From NCBI RefSeq assembly GCF_016714275.1, contig NZ_JADJNP010000010.1:1-64000 (forward strand): DNA of 64,000 nucleotides, written 5' to 3'. This DNA comes from Tessaracoccus sp. GTDB taxonomy: Bacteria; Actinomycetota; Actinomycetes; Propionibacteriales; Propionibacteriaceae. The position numbers and the translations under genes are program-made. Numbering within the stretch: position 1 is the stretch's first letter; the number at the start of each line of letters is the position of its first letter. Of this stretch, positions 33,235 through 42,055 are shown piece after piece. Under the pieces are notes generated by a model. The model ran no database searches and was not told where the DNA came from. It saw only the letters and a list, made by a program, of their open reading frames with translations.

Positions 33235-34298
33235 GTGGGTCCGCACGAGTCGCCAAACGCTCCAGCGGGGAGCATCCAGCGGTCAACGATGATGGGCTCA
33301 TCGAATTTGTGACTGAGCACGGCTCGAATATCTGCCGGGTTCATGCTGAACGGTTTTCCCCTGTCTGCCGTTTCGACCACAGACAGCTTTCGCTTGATTG
33401 TCTTACCGCTTTTGGCTTCCGCGGCAACCACCGCGTTGAACTGCGACGGATTCACAGCACGGAGACTCGCCCATTGATCGGATGATCCGAAGATGCACGC
33501 AGCGCATGAGACACGGCCCCATCCGAGACGGTATGCGGGATGCGGGTTGAGCCTGTACCGTTCAATGATTGCCCACACCTCGCGTTCGCTCCAGGCATGA
33601 ACTGCACGCCACTGATCGACGTACCGCGGGACGCGCCCGTCGCGAAGGTCTGCGCGGTGAGCCTCAAAGGTGAGGTATTTGGAGCGTGCGGCGGATTCCT
33701 GCGCTCGCTCGCCTGTGACAAACAGCGTCTTTTTCCGGTCGAAGCGTCTTTGGTTTCGGAGTGCGGCTGCGCCCACGTCGATCTTGAGATAGGCGGAACA
33801 CCAACGCACTGAGAGGTCGGGGCTGACTTGTGGAAAGAGCCCGTTTCGGTCGCCCTTCGGACCTTTGCCGCCTGTCTCAAATGTTCCGTCGGGCGTCTCG
33901 AATTTGATCGGAGCTGTTGGTGTCTCCTTGCGGTTCATCTCCCGCTCGAATCCCCCAACTTTCCACGAGTAGTAAAGTTTGACGCCAAACGCTTCGGCCA
34001 CCGCTCGGCAATAGTCGCGCGTGCAGGGCCAATCCATGAGGGTCGATCCCTCTTGTCCGTCAACGTCGTGATGCCAAAGCTCGATCTTCTCTTTCTTGAC
34101 GCCGAGGTCCAGAAGCCTGAGAAGGCAAGCAAGAGAATCCTTGCCTCCTGAGAACGCAACGATGATGTGATCGTAGATTGAAAGGTCGATTGCCTCATGC
34201 TCTACAACGGCAATCGGTGTCGTTCTTGCGTCAAAGGCCGATTGAATGCCCTTGAATACGGCTTCAACAATCTCGGCCTTTGGGTCGGTCCCCATCAC
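33231..34298 (-). CDS. PAPS-reductase-like adenine nucleotide alpha-hydrolase
   Basis: 355 aa. The PP-loop AFSGGKDSLACLLRLLDLG (SGGKDS at 50-55) marks the PAPS reductase/N-type ATP pyrophosphatase fold. Cys residues in RWCSAYLK and SCAACIFGSS could ligate an Fe-S cluster. Relatives include sulfate-assimilation enzymes and DndC, which activates sulfur for DNA phosphorothioation; many phages carry uncharacterised forms. No other dnd genes are visible. It sits between two giant genes with 4-nt overlaps, so it is likely part of the same programme, perhaps nucleic-acid modification (inference). Confidence 0.82.
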   Translation of the reverse strand: MMGTDPKAEIVEAVFKGIQSAFDARTTPIAVVEHEAIDLSIYDHIIVAFSGGKDSLACLLRLLDLGVKKEKIELWHHDVDGQEGSTLMDWPCTRDYCRAVAEAFGVKLYYSWKVGGFEREMNRKETPTAPIKFETPDGTFETGGKGPKGDRNGLFPQVSPDLSVRWCSAYLKIDVGAAALRNQRRFDRKKTLFVTGERAQESAARSKYLTFEAHRADLRDGRVPRYVDQWRAVHAWSEREVWAIIERYRLNPHPAYRLGWGRVSCAACIFGSSDQWASLRAVNPSQFNAVVAAEAKSGKTIKRKLSVVETADRGKPFSMNPADIRAVLSHKFDEPIIVDRWMLPAGAFGDSCGPT

Positions 34299-37200
34299 GA
34301 CTCTCCGAGGTCTGCCAGGAGCTTCCGCATCCTCTCGTCCGCGATCTCTTGCGGCGTCGGGGTGGGCTTCGGCGCGGGTGCGGCGGGAGAAAGCTGCTTT
34401 CCCCTCAATTCAGCCATCATGCGTGCGGCCTTGTCGGCCAGAGCCTTCGCACGGGTCAGCGCAGGGTCTTCCGCAGGCAGCGGCTCGGGAATGGACGCAG
34501 GGACGCTCACGGGCGGTGCGGTTGGCACCTCTGTGCGAGCGGGCGGCGGGATGGTTGCAGGGCGAAGGGCGGGCGCGGGAGCCGGTGCGGGAGCTGTGGG
34601 CGAGAGCCCGAGCGCGCGCATGATCTCAGCCGCTTCGCGTCGCTCGGCCTCCTCTTCGGTTTCGACCGGCGCGGCGGGCTGCGGGGCAGGCACAGACGGC
34701 GCTGCGACGGGGGCCTCTGGCGCGGGCTCCTCGCCATGTCGCACGGTGGGGTTCTTGAGGGCCTTGCGGATGGCGTGTTCCGGCGTGGACGCGACCGCCT
34801 CCAGCTCGCCAATCAGGGCGCTGTACCTCAAATCTCCCGTGCCTCCCGGTCGGAACGGAGAAACCAATGCCTCGCGACCGTCCGAAAGACGGTAGATGCG
34901 ATCATCGTCGGCGGCGTCACGAGGCTTGGCTTTGCGGTCTGAAACGATCGTGATGCCGTTGCCCACTTCAACCTGACCAACCGCCGTCTTTGGCCCCTTG
35001 CCGGTCTTGGCTCCCTGTTTCACCCACGCTTCCACATCGACCAGAAGACCGTAAGCCTCGCCGTATGCGTGCAGCGTTGCCCACATTCCCTGATCGGCCA
35101 TGACCGTGCGAATGTCTTGGAGGTCTTCGTTGATCGTCTCAAGACGCTTTTCGGACACACCGCCCTTCAGGCGGTTGATGTCGTCAATCAGTCGGCCCGT
35201 TTCGGTGCGAATCTCGGTCCAGTGCTTCCGAAGCGAGTCCGCGGCTCCATTGCCGTTCTGGTCGAATGCGATGCGCCGATTGGCCTGCTTCTCGGAACCG
35301 CGAAACTCATCGTTTCCGATGGGCGGAAGCTCATGCTCCGACGCGATCCACAGAAGCATGGAAAGGGTCGTTGCGTTGTAAGGCCAGAAAAATGGATTGG
35401 AGTGTTCTCCGTAGAAACTCCCGGCCCACGAATTGCCGTCGAGACTGCCCTCGCGCTTCAGGCGTCGCTCCATCGCTGGCGACAGCTTCTCATCGAACGT
35501 CACCAGCATGTTCGTCTTCGCCATCTTGACGAAAGCGATCTTCTTGACCTTCACGCCGCGGTAGGTGAGTTGTGCCTTCGGTGCTTCTGGCACCTCCAAG
35601 CGAGCGGGCGGCGGGATGGTGGCGGGACGCGGCGCGGGCGTCGGCGTCTCTTCGTTCGTGACCTTCACGTCCGCGGGCGGCAGACCGAGCGCCGCGAGCA
35701 CGATGCGGATGCGCTTCGCGCCGCGCCCGCTCACGCCGTTGTCGTCCACGCCGCGCACTTGCCACACGTTGTCAGTCCCCACGTTGCGACCACCGCCCGT
35801 GGGGTTGACCTGTGTGCCGGTGATGGTCGCGACGCCGAGGCCAGCGAGTGCCTTGTAGACCGCAGCGGGAGTGCCGCCGCCAGCCGCAGAAATCTCCCCC
35901 GTCGTTGCGCCCTCTGGCCGTACCAGAAGCTCGGCCACCATCTTCGCCATCGTCTCCAGATTGGCGTCGGGCTTCGATGCCTCCGGGGCGGGCGCGGCTT
36001 CGACCTGGGGCGGCGCAGCGACGGGCGCGGGAGCCTCCATCGGCTTCTCTTCGGCCTTCGGAGCGGGCTTCTCGGCAGGCTTGGACGCGGCGATCTCGGG
36101 GAGGTCTGCGGCGTTCGCTCCCACGGCCAACGCGGCGTCGCGCGCCTTCTGGTTCCACGTCGCGCGCCAGTAGGGGCTCTCGTGACCCTTGCTCACGAGC
36201 CCGTAGCCCGCGGCCTGTAGCGCCTTCTCGCTCCCTGCGGCGGGCTTCCGACCGAACTTGAGCCGCACCACGTTCTGCTCAAGCTCCACGCGAACCCACT
36301 TCACGTCCGTCGTGGATTCCTTCGCGGCCTCGGCGCGGCGCTTCGACACGACGCGCTTCGCAGCGTCCTTCAGGTGGTTGGCGCGAATGAGCGAGTCGGA
36401 GTACCCGAGCGCTCGCATGGTCTTCGTCCAGAGCGAAACGATGTCGTTTCGGCCCTGGTGTCCCGCGGCATCGAGCACGTCAAGGTAATCCCCGAGCGTC
36501 TTCTCGGCCTCGGCCTTCGACACGCTCTTGTTGAACACAATCCAGTAGTCCACCGCGTTCGCCTTGCCCTCGTGGGCAGTGCCCTTGAGCGAGGCGAGGC
36601 GCTTGTCGTCGGGGAGGTCTTCGTTGCGCCCCTTCATCTCCTGAATCTCGCGCTTGTTCTCCACGATGGCGACGCGGTGTTTCCCGCGAAACACGGCGTC
36701 GATGCCCGAGCCCGTGAAGCGCGCGGCCTTCGCGATCTTCTGGTATTCGCTCTCGGCATCGTCCAGCGGCATCGTCTCCAGGCGCGCGAGAAGCTCTTGT
36801 TGGTCCTTCGTCAGCTCGGAGAGTTGCTCCGTGGTGAGCTTTGGCTCGGCGGGCACCACGGGCGCGTGCTCGACGTGCGAGAGGTTGTAGTGACCAGCCA
36901 CCCGCGGGTCGATCTCGACGCCCTTCTTCAAGAGCCGCTCGACCATCGCGCGGTGTTCGTCCGCGATCCGGTCCTGATCCGCGGCGGTCATCTCATAGGC
37001 GCTGTACTCCAGCGCGAGAAGATCCGCGGGCATGGTGCTCTCAGCGCGCAGACCATGCGATGCGAGGGCCACTTGAACGGTGCGAGTCTTGGGATAGTTG
37101 GGCTTCACCGTGGGCTTTTCATCCTTCTTCGATGCTTTGGCAAGGGACGAAAAGAACGCAGACACGCTATTGCACGCGCTGCGATAGCCCTTCGTCGTCG

Positions 37201-37915
37201 TGGTGCCCGTGAAGCGCATCGACCGACCCGTGCGGACCATCCGAACCGTCAGCGACAGGTGCGACCCGCGAGCGCGGGTGACGCGGAACTCGGATTGCTT
37301 GACGCCGTGATCGCGCGCCGCAGCGTGAACGCAGCACGCGATGGCCTGCACGATGGCATACTTCCCCTTGAACGCTTCGACGCCGCGGTCGCGGCAGTCT
37401 TCGGCGGTGGGGAGTTCGCGGCTCCCCTCTGGAGCCTTCGCGGCGGGCTTTTGCGGGTCCGTCTGCGGCTTGGCTTCGGGCTTCGGGCTCTCGGCCTTCA
37501 CCGGGGCTTCCGCCGCCCGCTTGGCCCCTTGCGGCGCGCTGGCGAGGCCCCTGAGATACCCCAGCGCGAACGCCGTGAACTTCCGCTGCGAAGCGATCCA
37601 CGCATCCGACCGTCGGCAGTACCGTTTCGCGCCGCGCGAGAGGGCGTTGTACTCCCGCTCGAAATCGTCCAGCGCGTTCGTGAGCGCGCGGCCTCCGCGC
37701 TCTGAGTTCTTCTCGATGCGTGCAAGCTGCGACGCGATCCGCTCGACGCGCTTCTCCAGGGATGCGAGCCCGCGAACGCTCACCTCCTTTTCGACCACGC
37801 TCCCCGTTTCGCAGTCCGGGGCCGTCTTCGCCTTGAAGTGCTGGCGAAGCACACTTCCGAAGCGGGTTGCGCCTCGCAAGAGAAGGTCAATCGCGTTGCG
37901 CGTCTGCTCTTTCAT
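34295..37915 (-). CDS. Giant multi-domain protein, polyvalent type
   Basis: 1206 aa, no enzymatic motif recognised with certainty. The N-terminal 160 residues are helical and basic, then comes a Pro/Lys/Ala linker. Further domains are separated by Ala/Pro/Glu linkers, one of them winged-helix-like (TGEISAAGGGTPAAVYKALA). Alternating folded domains and low-complexity linkers match large polyvalent proteins. It is the first gene of the unit ending with the UvrD-like giant. Start placed at MKEQTRNAIDLL; an upstream in-frame codon at 37954 exists. Confidence 0.75.
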   Translation of the reverse strand: MKEQTRNAIDLLLRGATRFGSVLRQHFKAKTAPDCETGSVVEKEVSVRGLASLEKRVERIASQLARIEKNSERGGRALTNALDDFEREYNALSRGAKRYCRRSDAWIASQRKFTAFALGYLRGLASAPQGAKRAAEAPVKAESPKPEAKPQTDPQKPAAKAPEGSRELPTAEDCRDRGVEAFKGKYAIVQAIACCVHAAARDHGVKQSEFRVTRARGSHLSLTVRMVRTGRSMRFTGTTTTKGYRSACNSVSAFFSSLAKASKKDEKPTVKPNYPKTRTVQVALASHGLRAESTMPADLLALEYSAYEMTAADQDRIADEHRAMVERLLKKGVEIDPRVAGHYNLSHVEHAPVVPAEPKLTTEQLSELTKDQQELLARLETMPLDDAESEYQKIAKAARFTGSGIDAVFRGKHRVAIVENKREIQEMKGRNEDLPDDKRLASLKGTAHEGKANAVDYWIVFNKSVSKAEAEKTLGDYLDVLDAAGHQGRNDIVSLWTKTMRALGYSDSLIRANHLKDAAKRVVSKRRAEAAKESTTDVKWVRVELEQNVVRLKFGRKPAAGSEKALQAAGYGLVSKGHESPYWRATWNQKARDAALAVGANAADLPEIAASKPAEKPAPKAEEKPMEAPAPVAAPPQVEAAPAPEASKPDANLETMAKMVAELLVRPEGATTGEISAAGGGTPAAVYKALAGLGVATITGTQVNPTGGGRNVGTDNVWQVRGVDDNGVSGRGAKRIRIVLAALGLPPADVKVTNEETPTPAPRPATIPPPARLEVPEAPKAQLTYRGVKVKKIAFVKMAKTNMLVTFDEKLSPAMERRLKREGSLDGNSWAGSFYGEHSNPFFWPYNATTLSMLLWIASEHELPPIGNDEFRGSEKQANRRIAFDQNGNGAADSLRKHWTEIRTETGRLIDDINRLKGGVSEKRLETINEDLQDIRTVMADQGMWATLHAYGEAYGLLVDVEAWVKQGAKTGKGPKTAVGQVEVGNGITIVSDRKAKPRDAADDDRIYRLSDGREALVSPFRPGGTGDLRYSALIGELEAVASTPEHAIRKALKNPTVRHGEEPAPEAPVAAPSVPAPQPAAPVETEEEAERREAAEIMRALGLSPTAPAPAPAPALRPATIPPPARTEVPTAPPVSVPASIPEPLPAEDPALTRAKALADKAARMMAELRGKQLSPAAPAPKPTPTPQEIADERMRKLLADLGES

Positions 37916-37941
37916 GGCCCGTAGGATGCCACACTCCCCGC

Positions 37942-38178
37942 ATGGCGAATACACCCACCCGCGCGTTCGCAGCGCTCATCGTCGGCGGTGAAGCCCAAGC
38001 CGCAGAGCGCATCCGTCTGCTCGGCGCGCTGGAACGGCACGACGGAAACGTCGCCCATGCGGCGCGCGTGCTCAAGATCCCACGGCGCACCTTCACCCGC
38101 CTCGTGAACGCCTACGGGCTTCGTCCCGACATTGAGCGTTTCCGGTTTCTAGCCAGAAACACCCCGTTTCCCACCTGA
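37942..38178 (+). CDS. Fis-type helix-turn-helix protein
   Basis: 78 aa. Residues about 23-62 (RIRLLGALERHDGNVAHAAR then VLKIPRRTFTRLVNAYGL) are a clear Fis-like HTH. It is divergent from the giant-gene unit, with only 26 nt between the start codons, so it may control that unit. It lies at the switch between the two transcription directions. Confidence 0.75.
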   Translation: MANTPTRAFAALIVGGEAQAAERIRLLGALERHDGNVAHAARVLKIPRRTFTRLVNAYGLRPDIERFRFLARNTPFPT

Positions 38179-38189
38179 TTCGCCACCAC

Positions 38190-38210
38190 GACAGAAAAGA
38201 GGATTTTCCC
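38190..38210 (-). promoter_or_regulatory. Copy of the shared regulatory box
   Basis: GGGAAAATCCTCTTTTCTGT on the minus strand, nearly the same as the copy at 8546-8566. It sits directly after the Fis-type gene, at the edge of the AT-rich region. Confidence 0.45.
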
Positions 38211-38620
38211 AACTCGTTTTTTTGTGTCAATCGCGCTTGTCGGTTGACCGAAAGCCTCTAGCATCCGCCGTGCCAACCTCGCGCGCCCGCGCGCGTTTGC
38301 CTACTCTAGTGATTTTCGGTTTTCAGAGTTTCTCTCTTTTGTATAACTATGTCTTTTGTGGTGATCTTATAGTTACTCTTCTGCAACTATCTTCTAGTTA
38401 TACTCTATCTATACTTTAGTTCCTCTTACTTCTCTTATAAATCTTGATCCCCTCCCTCGCTCCGCCCTCAAAAATACACAACATGAAATAGATTGTATAT
38501 AGAGAAATACGACAATCGTACCTTGAACTAATCTTTTTCACTGCTACCCTCAAAGGGTGGGTGCGGCGGGATAGATAGTTAGATTTCAATACTAGATTCA
38601 AGCACCGTGCCAACAGAGGG
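38211..38620. other. AT-rich gene-free region, candidate replication origin
   Basis: About 410 nt without a credible gene, and the only strongly AT-rich stretch in the window (most marked at 38320-38600). It contains many short TAGTTA/AACTAT-type elements (for example TATAGTTAC, GCAACTATC, CTAGTTATAC, GATAGTTAG) and poly-pyrimidine runs. It lies exactly where minus-strand replication genes give way to plus-strand structural genes. Origin, packaging site or divergent promoter region are all possible. Confidence 0.55.
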
Positions 38621-38623
38621 CCA

Positions 38624-39076
38624 ATGTCAACGCTGAATGAGATTCTCCAAACCAACACGCGAGGCGCGCAGACGGTGGCCCTCGCGGGCAGTCCGAGCGC
38701 GGGACTCCTCTCCGAACTCGCGCGGGCCTTCTCGGGCCGGATTCAGACGACGCTCCCCGCCGCCGACGTGCAAGCCGCAGGCGTGGGCCGCGTCGTCTAC
38801 TCGGGCGACTTGAAGGCGGTTCTGTCAGGCGCGGACGTGGCGCTGATTCAGTACGGGCTCGTGCTTGACGCGAAGCTGCTCGGGACCGCGCTGGAGGGCG
38901 TCGCGCCTGGGTCTTGGGTCGTTGCCGTTGGCAACCTCCCGGCTGGCGCAGCGGTCGGAACCGTGATGACCGTCACCGGGGAGGAAAACACACTTTCTCC
39001 CGCACCGTGGTTCTTCTATCGGTCCCGCCGCAATGGTGCGCCGATTGCATGTGCCTGTAAGAAGCGGCGCGGCTGA
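38624..39076 (+). CDS. Hypothetical protein, first of the plus-strand block
   Basis: 150 aa starting MSTLNEILQTNTRGA. A beta-rich body (WVVAVGNLPAGAAVGTVMTV) is followed by a basic Cys-containing tail (CACKKRRG). No family recognised. Possibly a virion component, by position only. Confidence 0.65.
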   Translation: MSTLNEILQTNTRGAQTVALAGSPSAGLLSELARAFSGRIQTTLPAADVQAAGVGRVVYSGDLKAVLSGADVALIQYGLVLDAKLLGTALEGVAPGSWVVAVGNLPAGAAVGTVMTVTGEENTLSPAPWFFYRSRRNGAPIACACKKRRG

Positions 39077-39101
39077 TTCTCCGTGACTCCGCATTCGCGG
39101 A

Positions 39102-39338
39102 GTGTCAGAACACCGACCGATGCGAGAAGAACATCAGGCGTGCCCGAAAGAGTCGGAGCACAGAGAACAACTCCAATCGGTCATCGGCGTTGCTGCGGCG
39201 GCTCACATGCGCGATGAACACCTGTGCGAAGCGGATGCGAGGGTTTCGCGCATTGTTGCCCATGCATACCTTTACGGAGTCGGAACGGGCGCGTTCGTTG
39301 CGCTCATCGTTGATTTCATCGTGTGGAGGCTCTGGTGA
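39102..39338 (+). CDS. Small membrane protein
   Basis: 78 aa with a His/Glu-rich N-terminal half and one C-terminal membrane segment (LYGVGTGAFVALIVDFIVW). The start may be GTG at 39102 or ATG at 39120. It overlaps the next gene by GTGA. Likely a membrane-anchored virion or lysis component. Confidence 0.55.
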   Translation: MSEHRPMREEHQACPKESEHREQLQSVIGVAAAAHMRDEHLCEADARVSRIVAHAYLYGVGTGAFVALIVDFIVWRLW

Positions 39339-40120
39339 TCGAAGTACAGCAACGCAGCGGGCTTCGGATCGTGCTGGGCGATGCGTCGATGCTTGGCGTC
39401 GTCTCGCAGCCCACCGCCCCAAGCACGACGGCAGACATTGTGACGGGGAACCCCGCGATCCTCGCAGCCATCGACGGGCCGATGTTCGACTACGCGCCGG
39501 GGGAGCCGCACTCCTACTCGACCTTCCGCAAGGGCGTGAACAAGTGCCGTCTCTGGTATCCGACGCGCGCGGTGGATGTGGCGTCGCGCGTGCCAAACGA
39601 CGGCATCGCCATTGCCGTCTCCGGTGGTCGCGCGAGCGCGGAGCACGGAGCTGGCAACAGCACCGGGGCGGATGCCCTGGTGCAGCTCTATCCGACGCTC
39701 GTGCGCAGCCGTGTCGTGACGGCGGGCTTGCGCGGAACGGTGCCCACCGCTTGTGCGGGCGTCGGCATCGCCGCAGACGGGCGCATTGCGCTCATCGCCG
39801 CGTCCAGCATGACGCTCCCGCAATTCGCCGCAGCCATAGGGGCCGCGGGCTTTGTCGATGCGGGCTACACCGACGGCGGCGGCTCGACGGCGCTCTATGC
39901 CGACATTGAGAAGGATGGACGCACGGAACAGGCGATGAACCTCCGCGGACGCAGAGTGATTTCATGGGTGACGCTGGAGCGCAAAAGCCCCGCCCGCAAC
40001 GTGCTGGAGCGCGCGAAAGCCGCAATCGGCACGGGCTCTGACGGTGTGCTCGGCGGCGCATTGACGGTTGTGGGCACGCTCGTCCTGGCGGGCGCGCTCA
40101 TGGTTTCGAGGAACGGCTGA
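39335..40120 (+). CDS. NAGPA/DUF2233-like phosphodiester glycosidase with membrane anchor
   Basis: 261 aa. GYTDGGGSTALY near residue 180 and the earlier ADGRIALIAASSMTLPQFAA fit phosphodiester glycosidase (NAGPA) domains, which hydrolyse sugar-1-phosphate diesters in surface polymers. The N-terminal half (IDGPMFDYAPGEPHS) also fits. One C-terminal membrane segment (GALTVVGTLVLAGALMV) would anchor it. In a virus it could degrade teichoic-acid-like or lipopolysaccharide phosphodiesters during entry (inference). GGAGG lies 6 nt upstream of the GTG. Confidence 0.65.
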   Translation: MIEVQQRSGLRIVLGDASMLGVVSQPTAPSTTADIVTGNPAILAAIDGPMFDYAPGEPHSYSTFRKGVNKCRLWYPTRAVDVASRVPNDGIAIAVSGGRASAEHGAGNSTGADALVQLYPTLVRSRVVTAGLRGTVPTACAGVGIAADGRIALIAASSMTLPQFAAAIGAAGFVDAGYTDGGGSTALYADIEKDGRTEQAMNLRGRRVISWVTLERKSPARNVLERAKAAIGTGSDGVLGGALTVVGTLVLAGALMVSRNG

Positions 40121-40141
40121 CAGGAAAGTGTTTTTCCTACT
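40121..40141 (+). promoter_or_regulatory. Copy of the shared regulatory box
   Basis: CAGGAAAGTGTTTTTCCTAC, immediately upstream of the gene at 40146. GGAAA and TTTCC arms are inverted. TACTCT follows directly and could be a -10 element. Confidence 0.55.
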
Positions 40142-40145
40142 CTGA

Positions 40146-41048
40146 ATGGAGAAGAACGTGGCGAAGAGGAAAATCGTTGAAGAGGACGTAGGGGCGGGAC
40201 CGAGCGTGGACCTCATGCCCGAAGTGCAGCCCGAAGCGCCCGCAGTGCCCGAGCTTGCGCTTGGAGAAACGCCCCCGGAGAAGCTCGACACCGGCATCGG
40301 TGATGGTCCCGTTGCGATGGGCGAAGGCGCTCCCGTCGCGGCTGCGGAGCCCGCTGCGGAGCCCGCTGTCGGCGGTGCTCCAGAGGGCTTCGTTGACATT
40401 CGAGACGCCGTGATCGCAGGTATGGGCGCAGAGCCCATGCCGATCCTCGACGGGTCGAAGAAGGCGAAGAAGGGCGACGCGATCACTCCCGAGGACCGCG
40501 CGCAGATGGCTGCAACGGTCGGCAAGGTGATGTTCGATGGTCTCCTCGAATGGGGCGCGACCCGTCTCGGATCGAGCATGACGCCCGAGGGGCACATGCA
40601 GTACATGCACCGGCAGATGACGGCGGAAGCGCTGGAAGCTCACCAGCCATTGCCGCCGATGGGCCTCCCCATTGACCTGAATTTTGAAGCACTCATCCGC
40701 AGCGACCTCGCGAACGCGGTGGTGCGCGAAATCTCCATCGTGCTCACCGTCCGCGGCGGCATGGCGGTCCCCGTTCGCTACGCGATGGGCGTCACGACCC
40801 TCCGCGAAACCGAGAGGGCTGCGGAGAACCAGCGAAAACCCACCGAGGGAGAGCACGTCGTTGTTGTGCTCCCGGCGACCATCGGCATGACGGTCGCGGC
40901 GCAGTTTGCGAGTGCGGGCGACAACATGGGCGACAAGGCTGGGAAGTGGCTCAAGAACCACGAGGAACAGATCCGCATGGCCGTGGGCGCGCTCCTGGCT
41001 GGGAGCTATGCATGGGCCGTCGTCCAAGACGTTCGCGGCTCAAAGTAG
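40146..41048 (+). CDS. Hypothetical structural-region protein
   Basis: 300 aa. The first 90 residues are Pro/Glu/Ala-rich and probably disordered (EVQPEAPAVPELALGETPP). The rest is a folded domain with a hydrophobic C-terminal helix (IRMAVGALLAGSYAWAVVQ) that may enter a membrane. It precedes the packaging ATPase and capsid genes, so it may act in assembly. A GTG at 40158 is an alternative start. Confidence 0.65.
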   Translation: MEKNVAKRKIVEEDVGAGPSVDLMPEVQPEAPAVPELALGETPPEKLDTGIGDGPVAMGEGAPVAAAEPAAEPAVGGAPEGFVDIRDAVIAGMGAEPMPILDGSKKAKKGDAITPEDRAQMAATVGKVMFDGLLEWGATRLGSSMTPEGHMQYMHRQMTAEALEAHQPLPPMGLPIDLNFEALIRSDLANAVVREISIVLTVRGGMAVPVRYAMGVTTLRETERAAENQRKPTEGEHVVVVLPATIGMTVAAQFASAGDNMGDKAGKWLKNHEEQIRMAVGALLAGSYAWAVVQDVRGSK

Positions 41049-41194
41049 ACCCGCTCTGGCAACGGTGCCTGTGCGGTGAGTTCTGGTGCAGCAAGCACCA
41101 GAAGCACGCCTTCGAGTGTGAGTGTCCGCCCGCAGAAGAGATGGGATTTGATCCCTACACCTCGCGCGAAGACGCTCCAGAAACCCGCAAGTAG
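41012..41194 (+). CDS. Small Cys-rich protein
   Basis: 60 aa starting MGRRPRRSRLKVDPLW, with CLCGEFWCSKHQKH and CECP, a likely zinc-binding knuckle. GGGAG lies 7 nt before the ATG. It overlaps the upstream gene by 37 nt in another frame. Confidence 0.5.
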   Translation: MGRRPRRSRLKVDPLWQRCLCGEFWCSKHQKHAFECECPPAEEMGFDPYTSREDAPETRK

Positions 41195-41217
41195 GAAACA
41201 CGCTTTCCTGCTATCCT
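41192..41217 (+). promoter_or_regulatory. Regulatory box and promoter of the packaging ATPase
   Basis: TAGGAAACACGCTTTCCTGC followed by TATCCT (41212-41217). The ATG is 7 nt after TATCCT, so the mRNA may be leaderless. Confidence 0.55.
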
Positions 41218-41224
41218 CGCCGGG

Positions 41225-41998
41225 ATGGACCCAGCAACCCAAGCTCAAATTGACGCAGCCCGCAGGCTCAACGGCTCAATCGTCGTGGGCCTCGGCCCTG
41301 GTGGCTGCGGCAAGACCGAGACGCTTTCTCGCCTGTCGATGGCGTGTGCGTTTTTCAATGGAATTGGCTGGTACGGCTACGATTCCAACGGCGACCTTCT
41401 CATTCACTTGAACCGCGTTTCCGAGGCACACGCGAAGGGAATTCGAGAGGCGCGAACGACCGAAGAGGCAGCACTCCAGCGGCGCAAGCTGGAATTCGCG
41501 GAACAGTGCAAGAGCAATCTGTTCCGCGGACCCGCGACGCTGGAGAAGCTCAAAGCGTCGGTGCGGGCCATGATCGGAGAGGGTTTGCGTGCTGTGAACA
41601 GCGGCAAGCCCAAGAGTCCTCGCGCGGTTCTGTTCATCGACGAGGCGGGCGCTGTGCGCGATTTCGACGATGAATTCTGGGCTGCGATGCGGCAGGCGCG
41701 TAACGCAGGGCTGACGCTCTACTCCACCGGACACCGCCTTGTGGACTATCACCCGAGCGCGCGAACCAACATCCGGCTCCTGATTCTCTGGACTCCTGTT
41801 GACGCGAAGTTTTACGACATCAACGGCGTCAAGATTCCGCGTGAGCGATGTACGCCGATCCGCTCGGAGCGCATCCACTACTTCGTCGGCGGCGATCCGA
41901 CACCGCTCATTTGGGACCGCGGGCGCTATCCGAACCACTATCCCGCTGCGCTCATCACGCCCGCGACGCCAACACAGGGGCGCGTGTTGGGCTTCTGA
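41225..41998 (+). CDS. Packaging-type P-loop ATPase (FtsK/HerA or Zot-like)
   Basis: 257 aa. Walker A is GPGGCGKT (24-31) and Walker B AVLFIDEAG (134-142), followed by a sensor-like STGHR and an arginine-rich ARTNIR. Size and motif layout match the single-domain genome-packaging ATPases of tailless viruses such as PRD1 and PM2, and the related Zot proteins. It lies directly upstream of the candidate capsid gene, the usual neighbour in such viruses. It would pump DNA into a preformed capsid. A terminase is excluded by size and by lack of a nuclease domain. Confidence 0.75.
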   Translation: MDPATQAQIDAARRLNGSIVVGLGPGGCGKTETLSRLSMACAFFNGIGWYGYDSNGDLLIHLNRVSEAHAKGIREARTTEEAALQRRKLEFAEQCKSNLFRGPATLEKLKASVRAMIGEGLRAVNSGKPKSPRAVLFIDEAGAVRDFDDEFWAAMRQARNAGLTLYSTGHRLVDYHPSARTNIRLLILWTPVDAKFYDINGVKIPRERCTPIRSERIHYFVGGDPTPLIWDRGRYPNHYPAALITPATPTQGRVLGF

Positions 41999-42024
41999 CG
42001 AAAAAGCCTCTTTCCTACCTATGG
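41997..42024 (+). promoter_or_regulatory. Copy of the shared regulatory box
   Basis: GAAAAAGCCTCTTTCCTACC, split from the next copy by about 40 nt. First of a pair upstream of the capsid gene. Confidence 0.5.
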
Positions 42025-42055
42025 GCCACAACTGGCCCACCTTCCGACACCATTG

